The notes below the pieces were generated by a model that saw only the letters and a program-made list of their open reading frames with translations, was not told the origin of the DNA and searched no databases. From the NCBI RefSeq assembly GCF_011388215.1, contig NZ_CP049989.1, forward strand, positions 2,852,001 through 2,916,000: DNA of 64,000 nt. Direction: 5' to 3'. The stretch is from Hydrogenophaga crocea (GTDB taxonomy: Bacteria > Pseudomonadota > Gammaproteobacteria > Burkholderiales > Burkholderiaceae_C). The translations under genes and the position numbers were made by a program. Shown here piece by piece: positions 28,223 through 37,701 of this stretch (its first letter is position 1; the number at the start of each line of letters is the position of its first letter).

Positions 28223-29101
28223 ATGACCACTGCCCCCATGCGCGTGCAGGACCTGCAGATCGACTGGCTCAAGTGCTTCGTGGCCGTGATCGACGCGGGC
28301 TCGCTCTCGGCCGCCGCGCCCGAGGTGAACCGCTCGCAATCGGCGGTGAGCATGCAGCTGCAAAAGCTCGAGCGCGCGGTGGGCAGGCCCCTGCTGCTGC
28401 GCGGCCCGCGCCGGCTCGAACTCACGCCCGACGGCCAGGCCCTGCTCGGCTACGCGCGCCGCCTGCTCGACCTGCACAGCGAGGCCCAGGCCGCGATGCG
28501 GCCCGACACGCTCGAAGGCCGTGTGCGCCTGGGCGTGCCCGACGACTACGCCGCGCGCTACCTCACGCCCGTGCTCAAGCGCTTCGCGGCGCGCCACACG
28601 GCGGTGCAGATCGACCTCGCCTGCGAACAATCGACCGCGCTGATCCCGCGCGTGCAGCGCGGCGAGCTCGACCTCGCGCTGGTCTCGCGCGACCACGCGC
28701 AGCGCGGCACGCTGCTGTTCCACGAGCCCCTGGTGTGGGTGGGCTCGCCACAGTTCGACGTGTGGCGGCGCGACCCGCTGCCGATCGCGGTGTACGAAGA
28801 CGGCAGCCTCGCGCGGCGGCACGCGCTCACCACGCTGTCGCTGCAGGGGCGGCGGCACCGCGTCGTGTACCACAGCTCCAGCCTGGCGGGCCAGATCGCC
28901 GCGGTGGAGAGCGGGCTCGCCGTGGCCGTGCTCACGCAGTGCAGCGCGCCGCCGCAGCTGCAGGTGCTCGGGGCCGAACACGGCCTGGGCCCCATGGCGC
29001 CCATGGCCGTGGCGGCCTACCGCAGCCGGGCCTCGCGCGGCTCGGCCGCGGTCGACGGCTTTCACCGCCTGCTGGTTCAGACCCTGCGCCAGGCGGTCTG
29101 A
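28223..29101 (+). CDS. LysR family transcriptional regulator, divergent from the EamA exporter
   Basis: 292 aa. The N-terminal winged HTH occupies about residues 11-70: LKCFVAVIDAGSLSAAAPEV then RSQSAVSMQLQKLERAVGRP. The effector domain follows (LEGRVRLGVPDDYAARYLTP... ). The first possible start is at 28223; an internal Met at residue 6 (28238) is an alternative. The 71-base divergent spacer with the exporter gene would hold both promoters and the regulator site. Confidence 0.9.
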   Translation: MTTAPMRVQDLQIDWLKCFVAVIDAGSLSAAAPEVNRSQSAVSMQLQKLERAVGRPLLLRGPRRLELTPDGQALLGYARRLLDLHSEAQAAMRPDTLEGRVRLGVPDDYAARYLTPVLKRFAARHTAVQIDLACEQSTALIPRVQRGELDLALVSRDHAQRGTLLFHEPLVWVGSPQFDVWRRDPLPIAVYEDGSLARRHALTTLSLQGRRHRVVYHSSSLAGQIAAVESGLAVAVLTQCSAPPQLQVLGAEHGLGPMAPMAVAAYRSRASRGSAAVDGFHRLLVQTLRQAV

Positions 29102-29161
29102 AACGGGTATTTACCGCGGCGCAGCAAGGCGACACATTCGCGCGCCACAATCCGCGCCCAC

Positions 29162-31141
29162 ATGCTGCCCACGCCCGCCGCCGCTGCCCAAGACCTGCCG
29201 CTGGTGCTCGCCGGACCGGTGCTGCGGCGCGTGCAGGCGCGGCGCATCGCCTGGTGGATGGCCTGCACCCGGCCCGTTGTGCTGCGCGTGCGGCTGCAGC
29301 ACCCCGACGGCCGCACGGCCACCCACGAACCCACGGTGCACACGCTGCGCGTGGGCGAGCGGCTGGTGATCGCGCTGATCGAGCTCGCGCTCGATGAAGA
29401 CCTGGCCCGTGACGCCCGCACCGGCTACCGATTCGAATTCGCCGATGGCGAGGGCGATGGCGAGGGCGGCTGGACGCCGCACCACGATCCCGCGCTCTGC
29501 TACCCCGGCCACGACGGCCCGGGCTTCGTGTTCGCGCCGCGGGTGCGCGCGCTGCTGCACGGCTCGTGCCGCAAGCCGCACCACGCGGGCGGCGGCGACG
29601 GCCTGGCGCGCGCCGACGCCCACCTCGAACAGCTGCTGACCGCGCCCGGGCCCGAGGCGCCGCCCTGGCCATCGGCCCTGGTGCTCAGCGGCGACCAGGT
29701 GTACTGCGACGACGTGGCCGGCCCCATGCTGCGTGCCATCCACGGCCTGATGCAGCGCCTGGGCCTGCGCGGGGAGCGCATCGCGGGCGCCAACGGCAGC
29801 GGCGTGCGCGACACCGCCGACCTGCTCGCGCACCCCGCCACCTACTACCACCGCGAACAACTGCTGCCGCGCACGCCGCGCAGCGAACGCCTGATCGATC
29901 TGGTGTTCGAGGGCGTGAAGAAGCCCGTCTTCACCACCGACAACGCGCACAACCACCTGATCACGCTGGGCGAGGTGATCGCCATGTACCTGCTGGTGTG
30001 GTCGCCGCTGCCCTGGCAGGGGATGGACCTGTCGCCACCGCCCGGGCTCGACCCCGCCTGCGCCGAGCGCTATGCGCGCGAGAGCGAGGCCATCGCCGCG
30101 TTCCGCGAGGGCCTGCCCGCGGTGCGCCGCCTGCTCGCGCACCTGCCCGTGGCCATGGTGTTCGACGACCACGACATCACCGACGACTGGAACCTCAGCC
30201 GCGAGTGGGAAGACGTGGCCTACGGGCATGCGTTCTCGCGCCGCGTGATCGGCAACGCGCTCATCGCCTACCTGCTGCAGCAGGCCTGGGGCAACCGGCC
30301 CGAGGCCTTTGCGCGCGAGGGGTTGCTCGAACAGGTGCAGGCCGCGCTCGACGAACCCGGCGGCGCGGCGCACGACGCGCTGATCGAGCGGCTGCTGCGC
30401 TGGCGCGACTGGCACTACGTGTGGCCCACCACGCCGCCGCTGATGGTGCTCGACAGCCGCACCCACCGCTGGCGCTCCGAGGTCTCGCCGCGCCGGCCCT
30501 CGGGCCTGATGGACTGGGAGGCGCTCACCGACCTGCAGCAGGCGCTGCGCGACCACCCCGCGGTGCTGCTCGTGGCCTCGGCGCCGATCTTCGGCGTCAA
30601 GCTCATCGAGACCATCCAGCGCGTGTTCAGCTTCTTCGGCCGCCCGCTGATGGTCGATGCCGAGAACTGGATGTCGCACCCCGGCGCGGCCAGCGCCATG
30701 CTCAACATCTTCCGCCACCCGCGCACGCCGCAGACCTTCGTGGTGCTCTCGGGCGACGTGCACTACTCCTTCGTGTACGACGTGGAGCTGCGCCCGCGCG
30801 GGCGGCGACTGCTGCAGACGCCCGGGCCGCACATCTGGCAGGTCTGCAGCAGCGGCCTGCGCAACACCTTCCCCGACGGCCTGCTCGCGCGGCTCGACCA
30901 CCTCAACCGCTGGCTGTTCTCCCCGCGCTCGCCGCTCAACCGCTTCACACGCCGCCGCCACATGACCGTCACGCCGCGCAAGCCCGAAGGCACGCCCCCC
31001 GGGCGGCGACTGCTCAACGGCTGCGGCGTGGGCCTGCTCGAACTCGACGAACACGGCGCGCCGCAGCGCATCAGCCAGTTGCTGGCCGACGGGCGCACCG
31101 TGGTGTTCGTGCCGCGCGAGGACGAGGCGCGCGAAGACTGA
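29162..31141 (+). CDS. PhoD-like metallophosphatase / phosphodiesterase
   Basis: 659 aa. Metal-binding motifs of the calcineurin-like PhoD group are visible: LVLSGDQVYCDDVAGP (about residues 175-190), VFDDHDITDDWNLS (about 332-345), LLVASAPIFGVKL and VVLSGDVHYSFVYDVEL (about 527-543). The N-terminal 120 residues resemble the beta-sandwich that precedes the catalytic domain. No Tat or Sec signal is apparent, unlike Bacillus PhoD, so it may be cytoplasmic. Known relatives cleave phosphodiesters such as teichoic acids or phospholipids; the target here is unknown. It stands alone between a LysR gene and a small gene. Confidence 0.85.
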   Translation: MLPTPAAAAQDLPLVLAGPVLRRVQARRIAWWMACTRPVVLRVRLQHPDGRTATHEPTVHTLRVGERLVIALIELALDEDLARDARTGYRFEFADGEGDGEGGWTPHHDPALCYPGHDGPGFVFAPRVRALLHGSCRKPHHAGGGDGLARADAHLEQLLTAPGPEAPPWPSALVLSGDQVYCDDVAGPMLRAIHGLMQRLGLRGERIAGANGSGVRDTADLLAHPATYYHREQLLPRTPRSERLIDLVFEGVKKPVFTTDNAHNHLITLGEVIAMYLLVWSPLPWQGMDLSPPPGLDPACAERYARESEAIAAFREGLPAVRRLLAHLPVAMVFDDHDITDDWNLSREWEDVAYGHAFSRRVIGNALIAYLLQQAWGNRPEAFAREGLLEQVQAALDEPGGAAHDALIERLLRWRDWHYVWPTTPPLMVLDSRTHRWRSEVSPRRPSGLMDWEALTDLQQALRDHPAVLLVASAPIFGVKLIETIQRVFSFFGRPLMVDAENWMSHPGAASAMLNIFRHPRTPQTFVVLSGDVHYSFVYDVELRPRGRRLLQTPGPHIWQVCSSGLRNTFPDGLLARLDHLNRWLFSPRSPLNRFTRRRHMTVTPRKPEGTPPGRRLLNGCGVGLLELDEHGAPQRISQLLADGRTVVFVPREDEARED

Positions 31142-31211
31142 AGAGCCGCCCGGCGCGTGAACCGCGTCACAGCCAGGGGCAAGGCTTCTGCGCTATGGTC
31201 ATTCTTTCATC

Positions 31212-31568
31212 ATGGACAACGCCTTCGACAAGCTCGTCGCCGCCTGTGAGCGCATGCGCCACCTCACGGGCACGCTGGAGACCATCCGCAACCTGCTGAT
31301 GGCCGACGCGATGACGAGCAGCGAGCACACGCGCGCCGCCATGGGCGACACGCGCGAGACGGCACGCGGCCTGTTCATCCACGCGCTGGGCCTGCGCCAG
31401 CGCACCGGCGGCGATCTCGAGGCCGCGGTGCAGCTCATCGCCAACGACGCCGACCCCGACACCGCCGCGCAACGCAACGAGTGGCTGGCCCTGTGCCGCG
31501 AGCTCGCGGGCTCGCTCAAGGGCATCGACGAGGTGCTGGGCGACCTGCAGGCGCACTGGGCGCGCTGA
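31212..31568 (+). CDS. hypothetical helical protein
   Basis: 118-aa protein, no signal peptide or membrane segment, predicted mostly helical (runs such as LVAACERMRHLTGTLETIRN and WLALCRELAGSLKGIDEVLG). Codon use matches neighbouring genes, and it fills the space between the phosphatase gene and the convergent Kef-type gene, supporting it as real. I do not recognise a family. Confidence 0.6.
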   Translation: MDNAFDKLVAACERMRHLTGTLETIRNLLMADAMTSSEHTRAAMGDTRETARGLFIHALGLRQRTGGDLEAAVQLIANDADPDTAAQRNEWLALCRELAGSLKGIDEVLGDLQAHWAR

Positions 31569-31592
31569 GGCGCGCCGGGGACGCGCCCGCGC

Positions 31593-33416
31593 TCAGCGCG
31601 CCGGCCCGGCGTCGGTCGCGGCCACCGGTTCGGCAAAGCCCGGGCAGGCCTGTTCGGGCTCGCCCTGCGGCGGGCGCAGGTTGCCCAGGATCATGGGCCG
31701 CCCGGCCACCAGGCCGCCGCCGTTCAACTCCATCTCGAAGCGCTCGGCGTCGCGCTGGCGGATGCGCGCCACCACGGCGTCGGCCTCGGCGGGCGAGGTG
31801 CCCAGGGCCAGCATGGCCTCGCGGCCCATGAGCATGGCCGACTCGAAGGTCTCGCGCACCTGCAGGTGCACACCCGCCTTCACGAGGGCGGCCGCGTGCT
31901 CGCGGTCGAAGGCGCGCGCGATCACGCGCACGTGCGGGAAGGTGTGGCGGCACGCCTCCACGATTTGCGTGGCGGCGCTGGCGTCGTCCACGCACACCAG
32001 CACCACCTGGGCGCGCTCGGCCCCCGCGGCGCGCAGGATGTCGGGCCGCGTGCCGTCACCGTAGTACACCTTGAAGCCGAAGCGCTCGGCTTCGCGCGCG
32101 AACTGGGGATCGGCGTCGATGATGGTGATGGTCGCCCCCAGCAGCAGCAGGTTCTGGCTCGCGATCTGGCCCACGCGGCCGAAGCCGATGATCAGCACCT
32201 GGCCTTCTTCGTGCTCGGCCATGGGCGCACCGTCGGTGGACAACGCCGCGCGCGGCGCGAAGCGCTGGTGCGCCAGCACCGCCAGTGGCGTGAGCGCCAT
32301 GGACAGCACCACGATGGCGGTGAGGTTGGCGTTGGTCACCGGGTCGATCACGCGGCCCGCAAGCGCGGCGGCGAACAGCACGAAGGCGAACTCGCCGCCC
32401 TGCGCCATCAGCACCGCGCGGTCCAGCGCGTCGGCGTGCGTGCTGCGGGTGAGCCGCGCCACCGCGTAAATGCCCAGCGCCTTCACCAGCATGAGCGCGA
32501 GCACGCCGGCCACGATCAGCGGCCAGTGGCGCGCCACGGCGCCGAGGTCGAGCGACATGCCCACGCCCAGGAAGAACAGGCCCAGCAGCAGGCCGCGGAA
32601 GGGCTCGATGTCGGCCTCGAGCTGGTGGCGGAAGGTCGATTCGGACAGCAGCACGCCCGCGAGGAAGGCGCCCATGGCCATGGACAGGCCGCCCACCTGC
32701 ATGAGCAGCGCCGCGCCCAGCACCACCAGCAGCGCGGCCGCGGTCATGACCTCGCGCGCGTGCGCCTTGGCCAGCACCTCGAACAGCGGGTTGAGCAGCC
32801 ACAGGCCCACGGCCACGAGCAGGGCCAGCGCGCCCGCACCGATGCCGATGGCCACCCAGCGCGACGCGCCTTCGGCCCCGGCGGCGGCGGCCTCGGGCGA
32901 CATCAGCGCCACGATCGCGAGCAGCGGCACAATCAGCAGGTCTTCGAACAGCAGCACCGACACGATCTTCTGCCCGCGCACGGTGGCGATCTCGCCGCGC
33001 TCGCCGAGCAGCTGCATCACGATCGCGGTGGACGTGAGCACGAAGCCCATGGCGCCGATGAACGCCACCGGCCACGAAAAGCCGAAGGCCATGCCCACCA
33101 GCGTGAGCGCCGCACCGCACACGGCCACCTGCAGGCTGCCCAGCCCGAAGATCGCGCGCCGCAAGGCCCACAGGTGCGAGGGCTGCATCTCCAGGCCGAT
33201 GACGAACAGGAACATCACCACGCCGAGTTCGGCGGTGTGCAGGATGGTCTGCGGGTTGCTGAACAGGCCGAGCCCGAAGGGCCCGATGGCCAGGCCCGCC
33301 GCGAGGTAGCCGAGCACCGAGCCCAGGCCCAGGCGCTTGAACAGTGGCACGGCGACCACGGCCGCCCCGAGCAGCGTGACGACCGGAATCAGCTCGGAAC
33401 TGGCTTCAGCGGCCAT
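31593..33416 (-). CDS. monovalent cation:proton antiporter-2 (Kef/CPA2) family protein
   Basis: 607-aa inner-membrane antiporter. Residues about 1-390 form the Na+/H+-exchanger domain with about 12 membrane segments (ELGVVMFLFVIGLEMQPSHL near 65; GVLLSESTFRHQLEADIEPF near 255). Residues about 405-520 form an RCK/TrkA-N domain with the Rossmann motif VLIIGFGRVGQIASQNLL. The C-terminus ends in a short hydrophilic tail. KefB/KefC-type proteins export K+ for protection against electrophiles when gated by glutathione adducts; no KefF/KefG ancillary gene is adjacent. The ATG at 33416 has AGGAG eight bases upstream. Confidence 0.92.
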   Translation of the reverse strand: MAAEASSELIPVVTLLGAAVVAVPLFKRLGLGSVLGYLAAGLAIGPFGLGLFSNPQTILHTAELGVVMFLFVIGLEMQPSHLWALRRAIFGLGSLQVAVCGAALTLVGMAFGFSWPVAFIGAMGFVLTSTAIVMQLLGERGEIATVRGQKIVSVLLFEDLLIVPLLAIVALMSPEAAAAGAEGASRWVAIGIGAGALALLVAVGLWLLNPLFEVLAKAHAREVMTAAALLVVLGAALLMQVGGLSMAMGAFLAGVLLSESTFRHQLEADIEPFRGLLLGLFFLGVGMSLDLGAVARHWPLIVAGVLALMLVKALGIYAVARLTRSTHADALDRAVLMAQGGEFAFVLFAAALAGRVIDPVTNANLTAIVVLSMALTPLAVLAHQRFAPRAALSTDGAPMAEHEEGQVLIIGFGRVGQIASQNLLLLGATITIIDADPQFAREAERFGFKVYYGDGTRPDILRAAGAERAQVVLVCVDDASAATQIVEACRHTFPHVRVIARAFDREHAAALVKAGVHLQVRETFESAMLMGREAMLALGTSPAEADAVVARIRQRDAERFEMELNGGGLVAGRPMILGNLRPPQGEPEQACPGFAEPVAATDAGPAR

Positions 33417-33465
33417 GGCGCGCTCCTGTATTGCGGAGCGGCGATTCTGGCATTGCCGCCCGGGC

Positions 33466-34608
33466 TCAGCGCGCCGGCCGCACCCAGCGCATGCCCTCGC
33501 GGTGGCTGCGCAGCACGGCCTCGACGAAGGCCATGCCGTCCAGGCCGTCGTCCAGGCCGGGCAGTTGCACGCCGGCCTCGCCGCGCCAGGCGCGCGCGAA
33601 GTCGCGGTAGAGCTGGGCGAAGGCCTCGAGGTAGCCCTCGGGGTGGCCGGCCGGGATGCGGTGCGCCTGCGCGAGGCCGCCGGGCGCGGACGGCACGCCG
33701 CGGTACAGGCACTGCGAGGGCTGGCCGGGCCGCGTGAGCCACAGTTCCTCGGGCCGCTCCTGGTCGAACTGCAGCGAGCCGGTGCTGCCGTAGACGCGCA
33801 GGCGCAGGCCGTTGCGGCTGCCGCTGGCGACCTGGCTGGCCCACAGCAGGCCGCGCGCGCCGCCTTCGTAGCGCAGCATCACCTGCACGTGGTCGTCGAG
33901 CGCGCGGCCGGGCACGAAGGTGCTGAGCTCGGCCGCAAGCTCGTGCAGCTTCAGGCCCGTCACGTAGCCCGCCAGGTGGTAGGCGTGGGTGCCGATGTCG
34001 CCCAGCGCGCCGGCGGGGCCGGCCTGCCGCGGGTCGTTGCGCCAGGCGGCCTGCTTGTGGCCCTGTTGCTCGATCGGCTCGCCCAGCCAGTCCTGCACGT
34101 ACTCGACCTGCACGATGCGAACCTCGCCGATCGCGCCCTGCGCCACCAGCTCGCGCGCCTGGCGCACCATGGGGTAGCCGCTGTAGGTGTGCGTGAGCAG
34201 GAACAGCAGGCCGCGTTCGCGCACGCGCTGTGCGAGCGCCTCGGCCTCGGCCAGCGAGGTGGCGATCGGTTTGTCGCAAATGACGTGGATGCCCTGCTCG
34301 GCGAAGGCCAGCGCCACCGGGACGTGCAGGTGGTTGGGCGTGACGATGGCCACGGCGTCGATGCCGTCGGAACGCCGCGCCTCGGCGCGTGCCATCTCGG
34401 CGTAGTCGGCGTAGCTGCGATCGTGCGCAATGTGCAGCCCGGCCGCGCTCGCGTGCGCGCGCCCGGGCGTGGACGACAGCGCGCCCGCCACGAGCTCGAA
34501 CTGGTCGTCGAGCCGGGCCGCGGCGCGGTGCGCGGCGCCGATGAAGCTGCCCTCGCCCCCGCCCACCATGCCCAGGCGGATGCGCCGGGTGCTGCGGTCC
34601 TCGCTCAT
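33466..34608 (-). CDS. Gfo/Idh/MocA family NAD(P)-dependent oxidoreductase
   Basis: 380 aa. Rossmann motif LGMVGGGEGSFIGAAHRAAA (about residues 12-32), then VAIVTPNHLHVPVALAF and ICDKPIATS (the family EKP-type lysine appears as DKP, about 110) and the catalytic histidine region GDIGTHAYHLAGYVTG (about 195). It acts on a sugar or polyol, oxidising a hydroxyl. The ATG at 34608 overlaps the stop of the isomerase gene. It is the last gene of the ROK-ABC operon. Confidence 0.92.
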   Translation of the reverse strand: MSEDRSTRRIRLGMVGGGEGSFIGAAHRAAARLDDQFELVAGALSSTPGRAHASAAGLHIAHDRSYADYAEMARAEARRSDGIDAVAIVTPNHLHVPVALAFAEQGIHVICDKPIATSLAEAEALAQRVRERGLLFLLTHTYSGYPMVRQARELVAQGAIGEVRIVQVEYVQDWLGEPIEQQGHKQAAWRNDPRQAGPAGALGDIGTHAYHLAGYVTGLKLHELAAELSTFVPGRALDDHVQVMLRYEGGARGLLWASQVASGSRNGLRLRVYGSTGSLQFDQERPEELWLTRPGQPSQCLYRGVPSAPGGLAQAHRIPAGHPEGYLEAFAQLYRDFARAWRGEAGVQLPGLDDGLDGMAFVEAVLRSHREGMRWVRPAR

Positions 34609-35663
34609 CGCGACAGACCCAGCAGCGCGGCCAGCGTGGCCGCATCGCCCGCGCTCGCGGCGAAGTCGTCGAAGGCGCGGTCGGCCACGCGGATGATGTG
34701 CTCGCGGATGAAGGCAGCGCCTTCGCGCGCGCCGTCCTCCGGGTGCTTGAGGCAGCACTCCCATTCGAGCACGGCCCAGCCCGCGTAGCCGTGCTGCGTG
34801 AGCCTGGAGAAGATGGCCTTGAAATCGACCTGGCCGTCGCCGAGCGAACGGAAGCGGCCCGCGCGGTCGACCCAGTTCGCGTAGCCGCCGTAGACACCCT
34901 GCTTGCCGTTGGGGCGGAACTCGGCGTCTTTCACGTGGAAGGCGCGGATGCGCTCGTGGTAGTGGTCGATGAAGGCCAGGTAATCGAGCTGCTGCAGCAC
35001 GAAGTGGCTGGGGTCGTAGAGGATGTTGGCGCGCGGGTGCTGGCCGACCGCATCGAGGAAGCGCTCGAACGTGAGGCCGTCGTGCAGGTCTTCGCCGGGG
35101 TGCAGCTCGTAGCACACGTCCACGCCCGCGTCGTCGAAGGCGTCGAGCACCGGGCGCCAGCGCCGCGCGAGCTCGGCGAAGGCCGCGTCGACCAGGCCGG
35201 GCGGGCGCTGCGGCCAGGGGTAGAGGTAGGGCCAGGCCAGCGCGCCCGAGAACGAGGCGTGCGCTTTCAGGCCCAGCCGCTGCGAGGCCCGGGCCGCGAG
35301 CAGCAGCTGTGCGTGCGCCCAGGCGGTGCGCGCGGCCGGGTTGCCGCGCACGTGGGGCGCGGCGAAGGCGTCGAACTGCAGGTCGTACGCGGGGTGCACG
35401 CACAGCAGCTGGCCCTGCAGGTGGGTGGACAGCTCGGTGAGCTGCAGGCCGTGGTCGGCGAGCAGGCCCTTCACTTCGTCGCAGTACGCGTCGCTGGTGG
35501 CGGCGCGTTCGAGGTCGAAGATGCGCGCATCGCTGGTGGGCATCTGCAGCCCCTTGTAGCCCAGCGAAGCGGCCCAGCGCGCCAGCCCGTCGAGCGTGTC
35601 GAAGGGCGCGGCGTCGCCGATGAACTGGGCCAGGAAGATCCCGGGTCCCTGGATCGTTTTCAT
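34605..35663 (-). CDS. sugar phosphate isomerase/epimerase family protein
   Basis: 352-aa xylose-isomerase-like TIM barrel (AP_endonuc_2 family). Metal-ligand motifs include CYELHPGEDLHDG (Glu, about residue 185), ILYDPSHFVLQQ (about 212), AFHVKDAEF (about 243) and the C-terminal VLEWEC (about 305). The start at 35663 follows AGGAGG. Together with the Gfo/Idh/MocA dehydrogenase this pair is typical of catabolism of inositols or unusual sugars; the exact substrate is not inferable. Confidence 0.9.
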   Translation of the reverse strand: MKTIQGPGIFLAQFIGDAAPFDTLDGLARWAASLGYKGLQMPTSDARIFDLERAATSDAYCDEVKGLLADHGLQLTELSTHLQGQLLCVHPAYDLQFDAFAAPHVRGNPAARTAWAHAQLLLAARASQRLGLKAHASFSGALAWPYLYPWPQRPPGLVDAAFAELARRWRPVLDAFDDAGVDVCYELHPGEDLHDGLTFERFLDAVGQHPRANILYDPSHFVLQQLDYLAFIDHYHERIRAFHVKDAEFRPNGKQGVYGGYANWVDRAGRFRSLGDGQVDFKAIFSRLTQHGYAGWAVLEWECCLKHPEDGAREGAAFIREHIIRVADRAFDDFAASAGDAATLAALLGLSR

Positions 35664-35686
35664 GCGGGTCCTCCTGGCGCTTGCGT

Positions 35687-36649
35687 TCAGAACGGCGAAT
35701 CGGGGAAGTAGAAGTCCTTGGCGTTCTCTTTGGTGATGAGCACCGAGGGCACGATGGTCGAGGCCGGCAGCTTCTGGCCCTTCTGGCGCGCCAGCGCGGT
35801 CATCTTGATCGCCTCGTAGAGGAACTTGGGCGAATACGACACGTTGGCCTGGATCAGCGGGTTGCTGCCGTCCATGAGCGTCTTCACCATGGCCTTGGCG
35901 CCGGCGCCGCCGAAGACGATCTTGATGTCCTTGCGCTTGGCCTGCTCGATCGCGCGCAGCACGCCGAAGGCCATGTCGTCGTCGGCCGCCCACACGGCGT
36001 CGATCTCCTTGAAGCGCGTGAGGAAGTCCTGCATCACCTTGAAGGCGTCGTCGCGGTTCCAGTTGCCGTGCTTGGCGTCGAGCACCTTGATGCCCGGGTG
36101 GTTCTTCATCACCGACATGAACGCGTCCATGCGCTCGTTGTCGATGGTGGTGGGGATGCCGCGCAGCGCCACGATGTTGCCCTTGCCGTTGAGGGCCTTG
36201 GCCAGGTACTCGGCCGGCACCTTGCCGAAGGCGGTGTTGTCGCCCGACACATAGGCGTCCTGCGCGCTGGTGTCGGTGAGGCCGCGGTCGACCACGGTGA
36301 CGTACACGCCCTTGGCCTTGACCTGTTGCACCGGGCGCGTGAGCGCGGCCGACTCGAAGGGCAGGATCACCAGCGAATCGATCTTGGTCGCGGTGACCAG
36401 GTCCTGCAGCTGGTTGGCCTGCTCGGGCGCGCCGCTGGCGGTCTTGATGGTGACCTTGATGTTCGGGTCCTTCTCGAGCTCTTTCTTGGCCTCGTTGGCC
36501 CAGTACACCAGGCCGGCGGCGAAGCTGTGGGTGGCGGCCGGGATGGCCACGCCCAGGTTCACCTTGTTCTGGGCCTGTGCCAGCAGGGGGCTGGCCAGGC
36601 CGATGGCGGCCACGGCGGCCAGCGCGTGCAGTCGGATGCGGTGCTTCAT
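35687..36649 (-). CDS. sugar ABC transporter substrate-binding protein (RbsB-like)
   Basis: 320-aa periplasmic binding protein of the ribose/galactose type (Peripla_BP_4). A Sec signal peptide (HALAAVAAIGLASPLLAQAQ) is followed by KVNLGVAIPAATHSFAAGLV and, later, VDRGLTDTSAQDAYVSGDN (about residues 118-136) and DAVWAADDDMAFGV (about 215). The start follows AAGGAGACAAG. It is encoded after the permease, before the isomerase, in one operon with the ATPase and the ROK regulator. Confidence 0.92.
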   Translation of the reverse strand: MKHRIRLHALAAVAAIGLASPLLAQAQNKVNLGVAIPAATHSFAAGLVYWANEAKKELEKDPNIKVTIKTASGAPEQANQLQDLVTATKIDSLVILPFESAALTRPVQQVKAKGVYVTVVDRGLTDTSAQDAYVSGDNTAFGKVPAEYLAKALNGKGNIVALRGIPTTIDNERMDAFMSVMKNHPGIKVLDAKHGNWNRDDAFKVMQDFLTRFKEIDAVWAADDDMAFGVLRAIEQAKRKDIKIVFGGAGAKAMVKTLMDGSNPLIQANVSYSPKFLYEAIKMTALARQKGQKLPASTIVPSVLITKENAKDFYFPDSPF

Positions 36650-36705
36650 GCTTGTCTCCTTGAGGGGTGGTGGTGCGGACGGAAAACGAGGCTCCTGCGT
36701 CGAGC

Positions 36706-37701
36706 CTAGGGACGCCGCCGCTGCATGAATGCGACGGCGATGATCACGAACCCCTGCACCGCCGCGTTGAGGTACACGCTGATGATGCTGGTGAGGTTGA
36801 GGATGTTGCTGATGACCGAGAGCAGGATGGCGCCGACCACGGTGCCGCCGATGCTGCCGGCGCCGCCGCGCAGCGCGGTGCCGCCCACGATCACCGCGGC
36901 GATGGCCTCGAGCTCCCAGAGCAGGCCGGTGGTGGGCGAGGCCGAGCCCAGGCGCGGCACGTAAAGCAGCGTGGCGATGCCCACGCACACGCCGAGCAGG
37001 GTGTAGGTGAGCACCTTGGTGCGGTCGACGTCGACCGCGGCGTAGCGCGCCACCTGCTCGTTCGAGCCGATGGCCTGCACGTAGCGCCCGTAGGCCGTGC
37101 GCTTGAGCAGCAGTGCCCCGGCGATGGCCACGAGCGCGAACACCCACACCGGGATCGGCACGCCGAGCAGGCTGCCGTAGTAGACCGGGCCGTAGGCGTC
37201 GGCCAGGGTGTTGTCGAGCGCGAGCGCGCCGCCGTCGGCGAAGTAGGTGAGGTAGGCGCGGAAGATGCCCAGCGTGCCGAGCGTGACGATGAAGGGCTCG
37301 ATGCGTCCGCGCGTGATGAGCAGCCCGTGCGCCAGGCCGAACAGCGCGCCCAGCAGCACCGCGGTGGCCATGCCCGCCACCACCACCGCCGCGGGCGGCC
37401 AGCCCAGCGGCGCGAGCTTGTTCATCAGCAGGATGGTCACGCCCGCGATCAGCGCGGCCATGGAACCCACCGAGAGGTCGATGCCGCCCGAGATGATCAC
37501 GAAGCACATGCCCACGGCGATGATGCCGATGAAGGCGGTGCGCGTGAGCACGTTGAGCGCGTTGTCGGTGGTGGCGAATTCGCGGTTGAGCAGCGTGCCC
37601 GCGATGCACAGCAACAGCAGGCCCAGCAACGGCCCCAGCGGGGGCAGGCGCCAGCGGCGGGTGGCGGCCGGGGCGGGCGCGTCAGTGCGTTCCGGTGGCA
37701 T
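36706..37701 (-). CDS. sugar ABC transporter permease (RbsC-like)
   Basis: 331-aa inner-membrane permease, BPD_transp_2 family. Hallmarks are [20 protein letters not shown] (about residues 65-84), the coupling segment [19 protein letters not shown] (about 200-218) and [19 protein letters not shown] (about 270-288). It begins within the 3' end of the ATPase gene, with which it overlaps by 20 bases, indicating translational coupling. Confidence 0.92.
   Translation of the reverse strand: MPPERTDAPAPAATRRWRLPPLGPLLGLLLLCIAGTLLNREFATTDNALNVLTRTAFIGIIAVGMCFVIISGGIDLSVGSMAALIAGVTILLMNKLAPLGWPPAAVVVAGMATAVLLGALFGLAHGLLITRGRIEPFIVTLGTLGIFRAYLTYFADGGALALDNTLADAYGPVYYGSLLGVPIPVWVFALVAIAGALLLKRTAYGRYVQAIGSNEQVARYAAVDVDRTKVLTYTLLGVCVGIATLLYVPRLGSASPTTGLLWELEAIAAVIVGGTALRGGAGSIGGTVVGAILLSVISNILNLTSIISVYLNAAVQGFVIIAVAFMQRRRP

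Noticed and set aside
31866..33737. 623-codon plus-strand frame opposite the Kef-type antiporter
   Set aside because: His/Arg/Gln-rich shadow; the opposite strand has full antiporter and RCK motifs.
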